Source: Lachnospiraceae bacterium | Lineage (GTDB): Bacteria; Bacillota; Clostridia; Lachnospirales; Lachnospiraceae | Assembly: GCA_015058015.1 (NCBI GenBank) | Contig: SVDM01000003.1 | Span: 1-64,000 of the forward strand | Reading direction: 5' to 3' | Length of the DNA: 64,000 nucleotides | In this document: positions 25,472 through 35,533 of the stretch, piece by piece | Position numbering within the stretch: position 1 is the first letter of the stretch | How the letters are laid out: each line of letters begins with the position of its first letter | Position numbers and translations under genes: made by a program | Notes under the pieces: model-generated | Told to the model about the DNA's origin: nothing | The model's database searches: none | What the model saw: only the letters and a program-made list of their open reading frames with translations

Positions 25472-25786
25472 GAGTCACGGGGACGGTTCTTCTGACTCAC
25501 TCAGAGTAAATTATGCGGAGGCTGTAGGAGAGCATCGAGCTTCCCGGTTACATGAATTCGAACCTAGTAAAATAGAAGCGACTTTGGGCTAATATTCACA
25601 TGAGACGCCACGGATGGCGTCGAAAGTGATTAAGGTCATGGACGACCATTAATCACGGTGTAAATATTACCAAAGTCGCTTCGTGATTTTACTTGGTGAA
25701 GAATACCGTAACCGGGAGGCTCGATGCTCTCCTGCAGCTACCGTAGAATTCATTTTAATGAGTCAGTAGAACCGTCCCCGTGACTC
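25472..25786. repeat. 315-bp palindromic element with branched tip
   Basis: Ends are perfect inverted copies: GAGTCACGGGGACGGTTCT at 25472 and its complement ending at 25786. Inner arms keep pairing (GGAGAGCATCGAGC / GCTCGATGCTCTCC; CCCGGTTAC / GTAACCGGG; GAAGCGACTTTGG / CCAAAGTCGCTTC). At the tip two separate hairpins stand side by side: GACGCCA-cgga-TGGCGTC and GTGATTAAGGTC...GACCATTAATCAC. It lies between araD and the glmU gene, 2 bases past the araD stop. It has no coding capacity of its own; likely a MITE or REP-type element, possibly a terminator. Confidence 0.88.
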
Positions 25787-25788
25787 AA

Positions 25789-26481
25789 TCACTGTCCGTA
25801 ATACGCGTTGGCGCCGTGTTTCCTGTAATAATGCTTATCCTGCATATTCTGCGGTGCCGGCTCCACCCGCGGGTTAATCATCTCTGTTCTAGTGGCCATC
25901 TTAGCCACTTCCTCTAAGACTACCGCATTGTGAACCGCCTCATCTGCAGTCTTACCCCAGGTAAAGGGGCCGTGATTCTTGCATAAAACTGCAGGCATAG
26001 CCTCGTAATCCAGCTTCATTCTCTCGAATTCGTCTGCTATAACCTTGCCGGTATTCAGCTCGTAAGCCTCTTCAATCTCCTCCCCGGTGAGATTTCTCAT
26101 ACAGGGAATCTCTCCGTAGAGGTAATCGGCATGGGTCGTTCCGTAACAGGGGATTCCTCTGCCTGCCTGAGCCCAGCTTGTAGCCCAGGGTGAATGGGTA
26201 TGTACCACTCCGCCGATATTAGGGAAACGGTTGTACAAGATCATATGGGTAGCCGTATCGGAAGATGGTTTCAAATCACCCTCCACCTTATTGCCTTCCA
26301 GGTCCACAACAACCATATCCGACGGATGAAGTTTCTCATAATCAACGCCGCTTGGCTTGATGACAAAGAGTCCCTTTTCTCTGTCGATTCCGCTGACATT
26401 TCCCCAGGTAAATGTCACCAGGTTATAATGCGGAAGCAGCATGTTTGCTAAGTATACCTCTTTTTTCAATTCTTCTAACAT
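25789..26481 (-). CDS. araD: L-ribulose-5-phosphate 4-epimerase
   Basis: 230 residues, class II aldolase fold. [27 protein letters not shown] (zinc His pair), [16 protein letters not shown], and the C-terminal HGPFTWGK match AraD/UlaF/SgbE. Converts L-ribulose-5-phosphate to D-xylulose-5-phosphate for the pentose phosphate pathway. 28 bp downstream of the FGGY kinase, so last gene of the sugar operon. UlaF-type (ascorbate) use cannot be excluded from sequence, but the kinase neighbour favours arabinose. Confidence 0.9.
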   Translation of the reverse strand: MLEELKKEVYLANMLLPHYNLVTFTWGNVSGIDREKGLFVIKPSGVDYEKLHPSDMVVVDLEGNKVEGDLKPSSDTATHMILYNRFPNIGGVVHTHSPWATSWAQAGRGIPCYGTTHADYLYGEIPCMRNLTGEEIEEAYELNTGKVIADEFERMKLDYEAMPAVLCKNHGPFTWGKTADEAVHNAVVLEEVAKMATRTEMINPRVEPAPQNMQDKHYYRKHGANAYYGQ

Positions 26482-26509
26482 AACTTTTCACCTCAATGCA
26501 ATAAGTCAT

Positions 26510-28108
26510 CTACTGTAACAGGTTCTCAATAGCAGCCTTCTCGATGGAGATTCCCTCGGCATAACGCTTGGTAAACTCCTCGAATCCCTTCACGTCTGCC
26601 AGTTTCGGTGCAACCGTAGTCTTCTTGGCGTTGGCGAATACCTTGTTACTTAAGTATGTCTGGAGCTTCTCGCCCTCTTCCTTCTCGTTCATGTAGGCTG
26701 CCAGCAAGGCCATACCCCAAGGTCCGCCTTCACCGGCTCCCTCCATAACGGATACGTCCGCATTAATAGCGGCTGCTAAGATGCTCTGTGCCACACCTTC
26801 CGTCTTAAAGATTCCGCCGTGTCCGAGGACACTGTCTATTCCAACATTCTCTTCATTTACCAGAATGTCCATACCAATTTTTAATGCGGCAAATGCCGTG
26901 GAAATATTGGCTCTCATAAAGTTGGCCAGGGTAAAGTTGCTCTCCGGGGATCGAACGATCATAGGACGTCCCTCGGAAGTACCCATAATATTCTCACCTG
27001 AAAGATGACCGTAAGCCAAAAGTCCTCCGCAGTCCGTATCACCCTCCATAGCCTTGTTAAAGAGTACCTCAAAGAGTTTACCCTTATTGGCCTCTATGCC
27101 CATAGCTTCCGTAAACTCCTCGAAGATGTCTACCCAGGCATTGATATCAGATGTACAGTTGTTGGCATGAACCATGGCTACCAGACTTCCGTCGGGGGTT
27201 GTAACAAGGTCAAGCTCTCTGTGAACCTTCTTAAGCTCTCGCTCAAGAACAACCATACCAAAGATTGATGTTCCGGCAGAGATATTGCCGGTACGTTTGG
27301 CAACAGAATTGGTTGCCACCATACCTGTTCCCGCATCGCCTTCCGGGGGACAAAGGGGAATTCCCGCTTCTAAGTTGCCGGTGGGATCTATAAGGGCTGC
27401 GCCCTCGGCGGTAAGGCGTCCTGCAGGCTCTCCCGCTACCAATACCTTGGGGAGAATATCCTCTAACTTCCAGGGTACCTTGTGCTCTTCCAAGAGGTTA
27501 TTGAATATAGCAATCTTTGCTTTATCATAGTCCTTCGTTTTAGGATCTATCGGGAACATTCCCGATGCATCGCCAATGCCAAGAACCTTTTCTCCCGTCA
27601 CCTTCCAATGTACGAATCCTGCAAGGGTTGTGCAGAACTTAACATGCTTTACATGGGGTTCCTTGTTCAAAATAGCCTGATAGATATGGGCTATGCTCCA
27701 ACGCTCCGGAATATTGTACTGGAAAGCATTGGTGGTTTCCTCAGCTGCCTGACCGGTAATGGAGTTCCTCCAGGTTCTAAAAGGCACCAACAGATTATCT
27801 TCCCTTCCAAAGGCCAGATATCCGTGCATCATAGCGGAGAATCCCATGGAAGCAACCTTCTTTAATACTACTCCGTACTTTTCCTTAACGTCTCTTGCCA
27901 GGTCAGCATAAGCACTACGTAAGCCTTCCCAGATATCATCTTCCGAATATGTCCAGATTCCGTTCTTCAAACGGTTCTCCCAGTCATGATTACCCTGGGC
28001 AATTACTTTATAATCCTCATCAATAAGTACCGCTTTGATTCTTGTAGATCCGAATTCAAGACCCATAACGGCTTTGCCTGATTCAATTACCTGTGCTTCT
28101 TTCCCCAT
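26510..28108 (-). CDS. FGGY-family sugar kinase, probable L-ribulokinase
   Basis: 532 residues. [15 protein letters not shown] is the N-terminal phosphate loop; [12 protein letters not shown] and [21 protein letters not shown] followed by [16 protein letters not shown] are the C-terminal ATP-binding features. Pairing with an AraD-like epimerase suggests phosphorylation of L-ribulose, though the sequence is of the Firmicute FGGY branch often labelled only as carbohydrate kinase. No isomerase (AraA) gene lies in this window. 14 bp after the binding protein 2 gene. Confidence 0.85.
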   Translation of the reverse strand: MGKEAQVIESGKAVMGLEFGSTRIKAVLIDEDYKVIAQGNHDWENRLKNGIWTYSEDDIWEGLRSAYADLARDVKEKYGVVLKKVASMGFSAMMHGYLAFGREDNLLVPFRTWRNSITGQAAEETTNAFQYNIPERWSIAHIYQAILNKEPHVKHVKFCTTLAGFVHWKVTGEKVLGIGDASGMFPIDPKTKDYDKAKIAIFNNLLEEHKVPWKLEDILPKVLVAGEPAGRLTAEGAALIDPTGNLEAGIPLCPPEGDAGTGMVATNSVAKRTGNISAGTSIFGMVVLERELKKVHRELDLVTTPDGSLVAMVHANNCTSDINAWVDIFEEFTEAMGIEANKGKLFEVLFNKAMEGDTDCGGLLAYGHLSGENIMGTSEGRPMIVRSPESNFTLANFMRANISTAFAALKIGMDILVNEENVGIDSVLGHGGIFKTEGVAQSILAAAINADVSVMEGAGEGGPWGMALLAAYMNEKEEGEKLQTYLSNKVFANAKKTTVAPKLADVKGFEEFTKRYAEGISIEKAAIENLLQ

Positions 28109-28122
28109 TGTGATTCTCCCTT

Positions 28123-29157
28123 CTAATTGTATAGTTTCTTGCGTTCCTGAATAATGGCCGCAAGGTCCATTGAGTTATCGAAATAGGTTTCTTCAACGTA
28201 AATGGTCTTCTCAACCTTCTGTCCTTCGTTTAACTTCCTTATAACATCCGCTGCAACAGGACCAAGTTGGGTATTACACTCGAATACCGCATTGAAATCC
28301 CCATATAGTAAGGTATTAAGGGCCGGCAATACTCCATCAAAGGATATAATGGAGATGTCACCCCTGGGGCCGCAGGTTAATCCTGCTGCCTTAATGGCTT
28401 CCACCGCCCCGAAAGACATATTGTCATTCTCACTTATAAGTACGTCAATATCCTGATATTTCTTCAGGAATTCCGTCATGACTTCCTTCCCCTTGGCCTG
28501 GGTAAAATCAGCATTCTCCCTGGCTAAGACATGCCAGTTACTATGCTTCTTTAACACCTCATCAAAGCCTTGTGTCCGGCCAATCTGAGCCGAAGACCCG
28601 GGAGTTCCCTGCAAGTATACTATGTTAACATCTTCACTTGCTTTGCCTACACTCTCCAGATACTTCTCAAGCCACTCTCCGGCACTGACTCCTTCTTTGT
28701 GGAAGTCGCTTCCTATCCAGCATTCATACAGGTCTTCGCTGACTGCTGCCTTACGGTCCACCAATATTACCGGTATACCCGCCTTCTTGGCCTCCGTTAA
28801 GACTTCCTCCCATCCCGTCTCCACTATGGGGTCAAGGATGATGTAGTCCACTCCCTGAAGGATAAAGTTCCTGACGGCTTTTAGCTGATTCTCCTGTTTT
28901 TGCTGGGCATCCTCATATACCAGATAGAAGCCGTTCTCCTCCGTAAATACCTTACGGTAAGAGGCCGTATTGGCCCTTCTCCAGTCGGATTCAGACCCTA
29001 CCTGAGAAAATCCCACCACTATATTCGATTTCTTGGCCTCTGATACATCACTGCCGGTTTTAGCAGAAGAAGCAGGGGTATTCCCCTGCTTCCCGCATCC
29101 CGCTAATATTAAGGATATACCTATTAAACCTGCGCAAATTTTCTTAAATAATTTCAT
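28123..29157 (-). CDS. Sugar-binding lipoprotein 2 (YtfQ-like)
   Basis: 344 residues, type 1 periplasmic binding fold. Lipobox LILAGC (Cys ~21). [38 protein letters not shown] (in two parts), [14 protein letters not shown] and PVILVDR follow the galactofuranose-binding YtfQ very closely. It is located after the permeases, separate from binding protein 1, and overlaps closely with the operon (4 bp gap). Either a second specificity for the same transporter or the ligand sensor for the histidine kinase upstream. Confidence 0.88.
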   Translation of the reverse strand: MKLFKKICAGLIGISLILAGCGKQGNTPASSAKTGSDVSEAKKSNIVVGFSQVGSESDWRRANTASYRKVFTEENGFYLVYEDAQQKQENQLKAVRNFILQGVDYIILDPIVETGWEEVLTEAKKAGIPVILVDRKAAVSEDLYECWIGSDFHKEGVSAGEWLEKYLESVGKASEDVNIVYLQGTPGSSAQIGRTQGFDEVLKKHSNWHVLARENADFTQAKGKEVMTEFLKKYQDIDVLISENDNMSFGAVEAIKAAGLTCGPRGDISIISFDGVLPALNTLLYGDFNAVFECNTQLGPVAADVIRKLNEGQKVEKTIYVEETYFDNSMDLAAIIQERKKLYN

Positions 29158-29161
29158 CTAA

Positions 29162-30220
29162 CTACTTCTTCTTATTACGAGTTTTAACTTTGATAATAAC
29201 GCTCTGAATTACGATAAAGAAGCAAAGCATTGCAGCAACCGTAATTCCTGTCCACCAGGACTGCTCGAAACCTGCGGATGTAACGATATCCTTGATTGTT
29301 CCAAGTGAGATTACTCCGAAGAATGTTCCGATAATGTTACCTACACCACCGGTAAGCATCGTACCACCGATAATTGAAGATGCGATGGCATTCATCTCTG
29401 CACCGGATGCATTCAGTACAGAACCGCTTCCTACGTGAGTGAAATATACGTAACCACCGATTCCCGCTAAGAGTCCGCAAAGGACCTGAGCATAGAAACG
29501 TGTTCTCTTTACGTTAATACCAAGCATAAGAGCCGACTGTCTGTTACCGCCTACTGCGTAGAAGGCTCTACCAAGCTTGGTGAACTTCAGTAAGAAGAAG
29601 AGAAGGATTACCACAACAATGGCAACTATAACTCCAACCTCAATGGTGGCATCCACGTAGACGCCCCTTCTGTTCAAGCTTCCCAGTCCGGGAATAACAA
29701 TTGCAGTATCCTTTAAAGCCACGAAGTCTTTCTGGGTAACGTTAAAGGGGTCTGTATTAATAATAGTGGTAAGACCTCTTGCGAAGAACATACCTGCTAA
29801 GGTTACGATAAAGGGCTGAATATCAAGATAAGCAACCAGGTAACCTTGAACAATACCAAACATAAGTCCGATGGCAACGGCAAGAAGCATTGAACCCATT
29901 AAGGATCCACCCCTCTTATCAAGCCATACCGCACAGCACATGGTAATAAGACCTGTTACACCTCCGACGGAGATATCGATACCGCCGGTAATCATTACAA
30001 TACTAAGACCACATGCAAGAATGATTAAGTAAGCATTGTTATTAAGGATATTGAGGAATCCCTGTCCTGTTAAGAATCCTTTACCAAGAACAGTCATGGC
30101 AAAGATGTACATAAGCACAAATACAACTATTGTTATTAGGAGCAGCATGTTTGAATCGGACAGACCGAGAATCCTTGCTCCCAGGCCCTTCTTCGGAGCC
30201 TTTGCTTTTGTCTCGTTCAT
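29162..30220 (-). CDS. Sugar ABC transporter permease (YjfF/RbsC type)
   Basis: 352 residues, about 8-10 membrane segments, BPD_transp_2 family (GGIDISVGGVTGLITM; GGNRQSALMLGIN; GGTMLTGGVGNIIG). AAGGAGGTGG precedes its ATG, which overlaps the stop of the other permease as TAATG. Forms a heterodimeric channel with it. Confidence 0.92.
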   Translation of the reverse strand: MNETKAKAPKKGLGARILGLSDSNMLLLITIVVFVLMYIFAMTVLGKGFLTGQGFLNILNNNAYLIILACGLSIVMITGGIDISVGGVTGLITMCCAVWLDKRGGSLMGSMLLAVAIGLMFGIVQGYLVAYLDIQPFIVTLAGMFFARGLTTIINTDPFNVTQKDFVALKDTAIVIPGLGSLNRRGVYVDATIEVGVIVAIVVVILLFFLLKFTKLGRAFYAVGGNRQSALMLGINVKRTRFYAQVLCGLLAGIGGYVYFTHVGSGSVLNASGAEMNAIASSIIGGTMLTGGVGNIIGTFFGVISLGTIKDIVTSAGFEQSWWTGITVAAMLCFFIVIQSVIIKVKTRNKKK

Positions 30221-31296
30221 TATGCCACCTCCTTCTTGTCGTTGCTCTTTATTTTTTTGAACTTAGACTGGAACCACTCTCTTACGGCCGGTGCACTGGC
30301 TACAACCAGAATAATTACAACCACAGCCTTATAAGCCGGCAATGCAGCCGAACTTACATCGAACTTGTAGAGGGTCTGAGTTAAGAACTGAATTACATAA
30401 GCACCGATAACTGATGCGGCAATGGAGAATTTACCACCTCCAAGGGGGTTACCACCTAAGGCAACCGCTAAGATGGCATCCATCTCTATATCTTTTGCAA
30501 TAGATGTATAGTTAATGGTTGAAAGACGGCTTACCTTAATGAAACCGGCGATACCAACGAATACACCTAAGATTACGTAAGTAGCAAACTTAATAACTGT
30601 GGGATTAAGACCGTTAAGTCTTGCAGATCTCTCATTAATACCTGCTGCCTGAACATAAAGCTTTAAGTTTGTAAACTTCAGGATAAGAGCCATTATAATC
30701 ATGCAAAGTATTGCAATAAGAACCGGTGATGGAATGGGGCATCCCGGAATAGTATTACCTGCATATCCGAAGGCCGGATCTGTAAGAACCGGCAACTCAT
30801 TATTGTTGAACCAGGAAGCGATGGAGCGTCCTGCAGTAAACATAATAAGGGTTGCAACCATGGGCTGAATCTTAAAGTATGCAACCAGCATACCGTTGAA
30901 AGCACCGATGGCCATGGCAGCAAGAATACCGCAAAGTACGGCAACAAATATGGGAGCCTGTAAGGACTCCGGTCTGGAGTTGCCTCCGCAGAGCACTCTA
31001 AGAATCAAACTACCTGATACTGCGATACCTGCGCCGACTGAAATATCCTGTCCGCCTGAAGCAGCTGTTACAAGAGCCATGCCCATAGCAAGAAGAGCAA
31101 GCTCTGAACCGTAGTCAATGATGGTTACCAGCTGTCCTCCAAACACCATTGTACCCTGTGCATTAGGGGAGAATGTAATGGCGAAGAAAGACGGATCCAT
31201 TATAAGGTTGAACAATACCAATGCAAGCAGGGCTGCAAGGGGTATCATAAACTGATTCTTGAATAAATCTTTTACCTGGAACTTAGTTTTCTCCAC
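30220..31296 (-). CDS. Sugar ABC transporter permease (YtfT/RbsC type)
   Basis: 358 residues. GTG start at 31296 chosen because AGGAGGT lies 7 bases upstream; a TTG at 31314 is in the ATPase gene. Membrane segments and GGQDISVGAGIAVSG, AAGINERSARLNGLN, ALGGNPLGGG mark the BPD_transp_2 family. Overlaps the ATPase gene by 14 bases and the second permease by one. Confidence 0.9.
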   Translation of the reverse strand: MEKTKFQVKDLFKNQFMIPLAALLALVLFNLIMDPSFFAITFSPNAQGTMVFGGQLVTIIDYGSELALLAMGMALVTAASGGQDISVGAGIAVSGSLILRVLCGGNSRPESLQAPIFVAVLCGILAAMAIGAFNGMLVAYFKIQPMVATLIMFTAGRSIASWFNNNELPVLTDPAFGYAGNTIPGCPIPSPVLIAILCMIIMALILKFTNLKLYVQAAGINERSARLNGLNPTVIKFATYVILGVFVGIAGFIKVSRLSTINYTSIAKDIEMDAILAVALGGNPLGGGKFSIAASVIGAYVIQFLTQTLYKFDVSSAALPAYKAVVVIILVVASAPAVREWFQSKFKKIKSNDKKEVA

Positions 31297-32794
31297 CTTC
31301 GTCACCTCCTGCAATAGTACTCATAATCTTATTCTGATTAAGATCTGCTCCCTTAAGCTCACCTACTACCTTGCGGTCTCTCATAACCACAAGACGTGAA
31401 CATGTACGAAGCATCTCGTCTGTCTCTGATGAAATAAATGTAACCGCAACACCCTCTGAAGCAAGCTTTAATACCAGCTTTTGGATATCTACCTTGGTTC
31501 CTACGTCGATACCTCTGGTGGGCTCGTCAAGGATAAGGTACTGAGGATGAGTAAGAAGCCATCTTGCAACGATACACTTCTGTTGGTTACCTCCTGATAA
31601 TGACTTAATGGGTGTATCCGCAGATGCGGTTTTGATACCGAGGAGTTTGATATACTCATCTGCGAATTTATTGGCTTCTGCCTTGCTGAAGGGTTTGAAG
31701 AATCCCTTCATAACCTGCAGGGCTAAAATAATGTTTTCTCTAACGGATAATTCTCCTACGATACCGTCTCCCTTACGGTCTTCCGGAAGGTAGGCTATTC
31801 CGTTACGCATAGCATCGATGGGTTTGTTAATCTTAACGGTCTTACCGTTAACCTTAACTGTTCCGCCGGTTACACGGTCAGCACCGAATATTGCTCTTAC
31901 ACATTCGGATCTTCCAGAACCTAAGAGTCCGGTGAAACCGTTAACCTCACCCTTACTGATGGTAAAGTCAAAGGGTGCTATACCCTGGTCGGAAGTAAGG
32001 CCTTCCGCCTCAAATACATATGCGTCTATATCTACGTCTTCTTCGACTTTATTTTCTTTAATCTCTGCCAGGTCATCGAATTCCTTACCCAGCATCTTTG
32101 ATACCAACTGAACTCTGGGGCACTCTGCAACTGTATATTCACCTACGAATTTACCGTCACGAAGAACCGTTATCTTATCACATACTTCATAAACCTGTTC
32201 AAGGAAGTGGGTAACGAATATAATTCCTACTCCTTTGGCCTTTAAGTCTCTCATTAGTTTAAAGAGCTTCTCAACCTCCTGCTCATCAAGGGATGATGTA
32301 GGCTCGTCAAGGATAAGAACCTTACAGTCCATATCCACAGCTCTTGCTATGGCTACCATCTGCTGAACCGCCAATGAGCAGTCACCTAACTGTTGGGTTG
32401 CCGTAGCGGGGATGTCGAGGTTTTTAAGCATCCAATTAGCTCCCTCGTTCATCTTCTTCCAATTTTGAATAACCTTCTTGTCTCTACCGATGTACATATT
32501 CTCGGCTACAGTAAGATTAGGACATAATGTTATCTCCTGATATACCGTACTGATACCCTTATTCTGGGCATCCTGGGGGGACCCTATGGATACCGCTTTC
32601 CCGTCTAAAATTATTTCTCCTTCATCCTTGGAATAAACTCCGGTTAAAACCTTGATAAGAGTGGACTTTCCTGCACCGTTTTCTCCCATTAAGGCATGGA
32701 TCTCGCCGGGGTTAAGAGAAAAGTTGACATCTGATAAAGCCTTTACACCCGGAAAGCTCTTGCAGATACCCTTCATTTCCAATACTTTTTCCAT
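31283..32794 (-). CDS. Sugar ABC transporter ATPase with two nucleotide-binding domains (YtfR/RbsA type)
   Basis: 503 residues from ATG 32794 (AGAGGAG upstream). First domain: Walker A GENGAGKST, signature-region SLAVQQMVAIARA, Walker B LILDEPTSSLD. Second domain: degenerate Walker A GLLGSGRSE, signature LSGGNQQKCIVAR, LILDEPTRGID. This architecture is that of the ribose/galactose/galactofuranose importers. Powers the two-permease channel encoded downstream. Confidence 0.95.
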   Translation of the reverse strand: MEKVLEMKGICKSFPGVKALSDVNFSLNPGEIHALMGENGAGKSTLIKVLTGVYSKDEGEIILDGKAVSIGSPQDAQNKGISTVYQEITLCPNLTVAENMYIGRDKKVIQNWKKMNEGANWMLKNLDIPATATQQLGDCSLAVQQMVAIARAVDMDCKVLILDEPTSSLDEQEVEKLFKLMRDLKAKGVGIIFVTHFLEQVYEVCDKITVLRDGKFVGEYTVAECPRVQLVSKMLGKEFDDLAEIKENKVEEDVDIDAYVFEAEGLTSDQGIAPFDFTISKGEVNGFTGLLGSGRSECVRAIFGADRVTGGTVKVNGKTVKINKPIDAMRNGIAYLPEDRKGDGIVGELSVRENIILALQVMKGFFKPFSKAEANKFADEYIKLLGIKTASADTPIKSLSGGNQQKCIVARWLLTHPQYLILDEPTRGIDVGTKVDIQKLVLKLASEGVAVTFISSETDEMLRTCSRLVVMRDRKVVGELKGADLNQNKIMSTIAGGDEGGEN

Positions 32795-32910
32795 GGACTT
32801 GCTCCTCTCTAAAATAAAAAACAACTGTTACCTAAACTTGAAAATAGTGGCGCAACGTAAAATCAGCGCTGCGCCACATATTCATTGCATTATTGGTAAT
32901 CTATAAAAGA

Positions 32911-33921
32911 TTAGATTCCGTATTTCTCAACGTCTTCCTTAGTGATTGTCTTAGCATCGAAGCCCTTCTCATCCATAACGATGGTCTTCTTCTCTAATTT
33001 CTCACCCTTCTCAAGCTTGTTGATTACGTCAACAAGGTATGAAGACTGGAAGGGGTTGCACTGTCCATCGTAATTCCACTTCTTGTCAAGGAGTTCCTGA
33101 AGAGCCCACTTGTTGCAGTCGAATCCGATAACGATAACGTCTTTGTCAACACCATGAGCGATGTTCTTCTTGTCAAGAGCCTGTACAGCACCCTTAGCCA
33201 TATCATCGTTCTCAGCGTAGATTACGTTGAATTTTGTTCCTTTAGCGATAACTGATGCAACGATCTGCTCAGCTTCTTCTGCTTTCCAGTTAGCTGTCTG
33301 CTGTGTAACGAGTTTCCAGTTAGCTGAGTCAGCCTTTACCTGAGCATCAAGAGCGCCTGTACGACCCTTCTGAGCTGCTGTACCCATCTGTCCCTGAATG
33401 TGGATGATGTTGTAAGCTGAAAGCTTCTGATCTTTTAACCAGTTAACTGCCATCTCGCCTTCTTTAGCCATATCTGATACTACAGATGCCTCGTAGAGAG
33501 ACTCGTCAGCATCGATTGTACGGTCAAAAAGGATAACCTTTGTTCCGGCTTTCTGAGCATCTTTAAGAACTGAATCCCAACCAGCTGTATCTGCTGCTGA
33601 AAGTAACAGATAATCGATACCGTCGTTGATCATCTTCTTAGCTGCTGTGATCTGCTCATCGTTGTTCTTACCATAAGCAAATGTAGCCTTGTAGCCGTTA
33701 GCTTCTGTAAATGTGTTCTTAAGGTCCTTATCGTTAGCTGTACGATATCCGGACTCTGAAGGATCATTGTTGATAATACCTACTTTGATCTCCTTCTTAG
33801 CACTTGATGAAGCTGCTGATGAAGCTGCGCTTGAGCTTCCGCCGCCGTTGTTGCCGCATCCAAGTGCCATTGTTGCTGCCATTGCTGCAACAAGTAAAAT
33901 ACTTACGATTTTCTTTTTCAC
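32911..33921 (-). CDS. Sugar-binding lipoprotein 1
   Basis: 336 residues, lipobox MALGC (Cys ~22) followed by a Gly/Ser linker (NNGGGSSSAASSAASSS). Type 1 binding fold: VGIINNDPSESGYRTAND, DGIDYLLLSAADTAGWDSVL, KVILFDRTIDADESL, IYAENDDMAKGAV, VIGFDCNKWAL. First structural gene of the operon after the two-component genes, with a 175-bp promoter region; the usual main receptor of the importer. Related to YtfQ but clearly distinct from binding protein 2. Confidence 0.93.
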   Translation of the reverse strand: MKKKIVSILLVAAMAATMALGCGNNGGGSSSAASSAASSSAKKEIKVGIINNDPSESGYRTANDKDLKNTFTEANGYKATFAYGKNNDEQITAAKKMINDGIDYLLLSAADTAGWDSVLKDAQKAGTKVILFDRTIDADESLYEASVVSDMAKEGEMAVNWLKDQKLSAYNIIHIQGQMGTAAQKGRTGALDAQVKADSANWKLVTQQTANWKAEEAEQIVASVIAKGTKFNVIYAENDDMAKGAVQALDKKNIAHGVDKDVIVIGFDCNKWALQELLDKKWNYDGQCNPFQSSYLVDVINKLEKGEKLEKKTIVMDEKGFDAKTITKEDVEKYGI

Positions 33922-33988
33922 TTTTCATACCTCCATAATTAGTATTAGGTTTTTCAGCCAAACTAATTTTATCAAAGGCAGTTTAAAA

Positions 33989-34079
33989 ATTATACGGAGT
34001 AATTTTTTATTTTCGTTAGATTTTTTATTTTCTCGTTATAATTGACTTTTTTTTGACATATTTTTTTGTTTTCTTACGA
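33989..34079 (-). promoter_or_regulatory. Sugar-operon promoter with three tandem A-rich repeats
   Basis: Minus strand: TATAAT (33994-33989) has no -35 consensus. In its place are direct repeats TAACGAAAATAAAAAAT (34018-34002) and TAACGAGAAAATAAAAAAT (34038-34020), 20 bp apart, plus a looser third copy TCGTAAGAAAACAAAAAAAT (34079-34060). Spacing of two helical turns next to a weak -35 is typical for an activator such as the AraC-type response regulator encoded just upstream. Confidence 0.6.
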
Positions 34080-34096
34080 AAAAGGTGTAATAATTT

Positions 34097-35533
34097 TTAA
34101 AAATGAGGTATTTTCAGTATAACTTCCGTTCCGGATTCACCATCGCTTTTAAGTTCCATATCAAAGGATTGTTCGTAGGTAAGATGGAGTCTTTCAAAGA
34201 CATTTCTAAGGCCGAATCCCTTCTCCTCTTTGGTGTCAGCCCCCTCTTTTATCAACTCATTAAGACGTTTTAGTTTTTCTTTTGAGATTCCTATTCCGTC
34301 ATCTGATACCTGAAGGATAATATAGGGGCCGTCCTGATATCCCTTAATCTCGATTCTGCCCTTTCCCCTCTTATTTTTAATGCCGTGATACAGGGCATTT
34401 TCCACAATGGGCTGCAAGGTCAGCTTGGGAATAATGGCTTCTTCTATATCCTCGGGGATGTCTATCTCATATTCCAGGATATCCTGGTAACGGAATCTTT
34501 GAATGGAGAGGTAGCTTTCCACATGCTTTACTTCTTCCTTAATGGTAACTATGGATTTACCGTTACTAAGACCGGTCCTGAAGAAATCCGACAGGGCATT
34601 TACCATGGCAATAACCTGTTCATTCTCCCCGGTCTCTGATAACCATGTAATTGTATCAAGGGTATTGTATAAGAAATGGGGATTAATCTGCTCCTGCAGG
34701 AGCTGTAACTCTATGGAACGAAGCTTTTCCTGCTCGATTTTTACATCCTCCACCAGGGTTCCTATTCGCCCAACCATCTCGTTAAAGCTCTCTCCTAAGA
34801 TTGCCAGCTCATCCGTATTCTCCGACTGGGCACGGACTTCAAAGTCCCCGGTACCTACGGTGGTGGCCACTTCGCAAAGCTCCTTAACCGGATCTACTAT
34901 TCCCTTAACTATCTTCCAGCTGGTATATACTGCAAAAACTATTATTGCCACGAATACCACCAAAAAGACCACAATACTGATATTAAGGTTTTGTTTAATG
35001 CCTACCCGAAGTTCGTCAAGACTTGTTACCTGGTAGCTTATGTATTGCTGAACCTGCTCTTGAAACAGGCCTGTTATGATTCGTATATTTCTGTCCAGAC
35101 GATCCATGTTCTTGGCGTATGCATCCACTTCCTTGGAATCGTCAACTATCTCTTTTACACGGTCCTCCAAGGTGTCTAAGCTTCGAAGGATACGGTCAAG
35201 CTGAGCTCTTGTCGCATCGGAATCGCTCTTGTTGTAGAGATCGGTAAAATCCGCCCTGGCCTTCTTTATCATGTCCTCCGGCTTGGCGATATCAACGTTT
35301 TGCTCCGCCCTGTCGGAATCCACCACGATAATGTACATGGTATAATCCATCTCATCTTTAAAGTCCATATTGTAGGCATTGGCCTTAATGATATCCTCTA
35401 CAATAAGGTCATAAGTATGGGTAAAGGATTGCATAATAAATACCATGGTCACGATAATCATGGCCATGGGAATAATACAAATCGCCATCAGACGATATAG
35501 TTTTTTCTGTAACTTGGACCCCCGCTTATTCAA
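34097..35533 (-). CDS. Sensor histidine kinase, YesM/LytS type
   Basis: 478 residues. Two membrane segments (~15-35 and ~185-210) bound an all-helical extracellular sensor of about 150 residues (no Cache fold apparent), then HAMP, a linker, and a His_kinase domain with the phospho-His in QINPHFLYNTLD followed by HATPase_c boxes (PIVENALYHGIKNK, VSDDGIGI, GFGLRNVFERL). Directly adjoins the response regulator gene (stop 35534, start 35533). Likely senses sugar, perhaps through a binding protein. Confidence 0.93.
   Translation of the reverse strand: MNKRGSKLQKKLYRLMAICIIPMAMIIVTMVFIMQSFTHTYDLIVEDIIKANAYNMDFKDEMDYTMYIIVVDSDRAEQNVDIAKPEDMIKKARADFTDLYNKSDSDATRAQLDRILRSLDTLEDRVKEIVDDSKEVDAYAKNMDRLDRNIRIITGLFQEQVQQYISYQVTSLDELRVGIKQNLNISIVVFLVVFVAIIVFAVYTSWKIVKGIVDPVKELCEVATTVGTGDFEVRAQSENTDELAILGESFNEMVGRIGTLVEDVKIEQEKLRSIELQLLQEQINPHFLYNTLDTITWLSETGENEQVIAMVNALSDFFRTGLSNGKSIVTIKEEVKHVESYLSIQRFRYQDILEYEIDIPEDIEEAIIPKLTLQPIVENALYHGIKNKRGKGRIEIKGYQDGPYIILQVSDDGIGISKEKLKRLNELIKEGADTKEEKGFGLRNVFERLHLTYEQSFDMELKSDGESGTEVILKIPHF

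Noticed and set aside
25320-25592. 90-residue frame across the palindrome
   Set aside because: Runs through the glmU start and the arm of the repeat; no coding signs.
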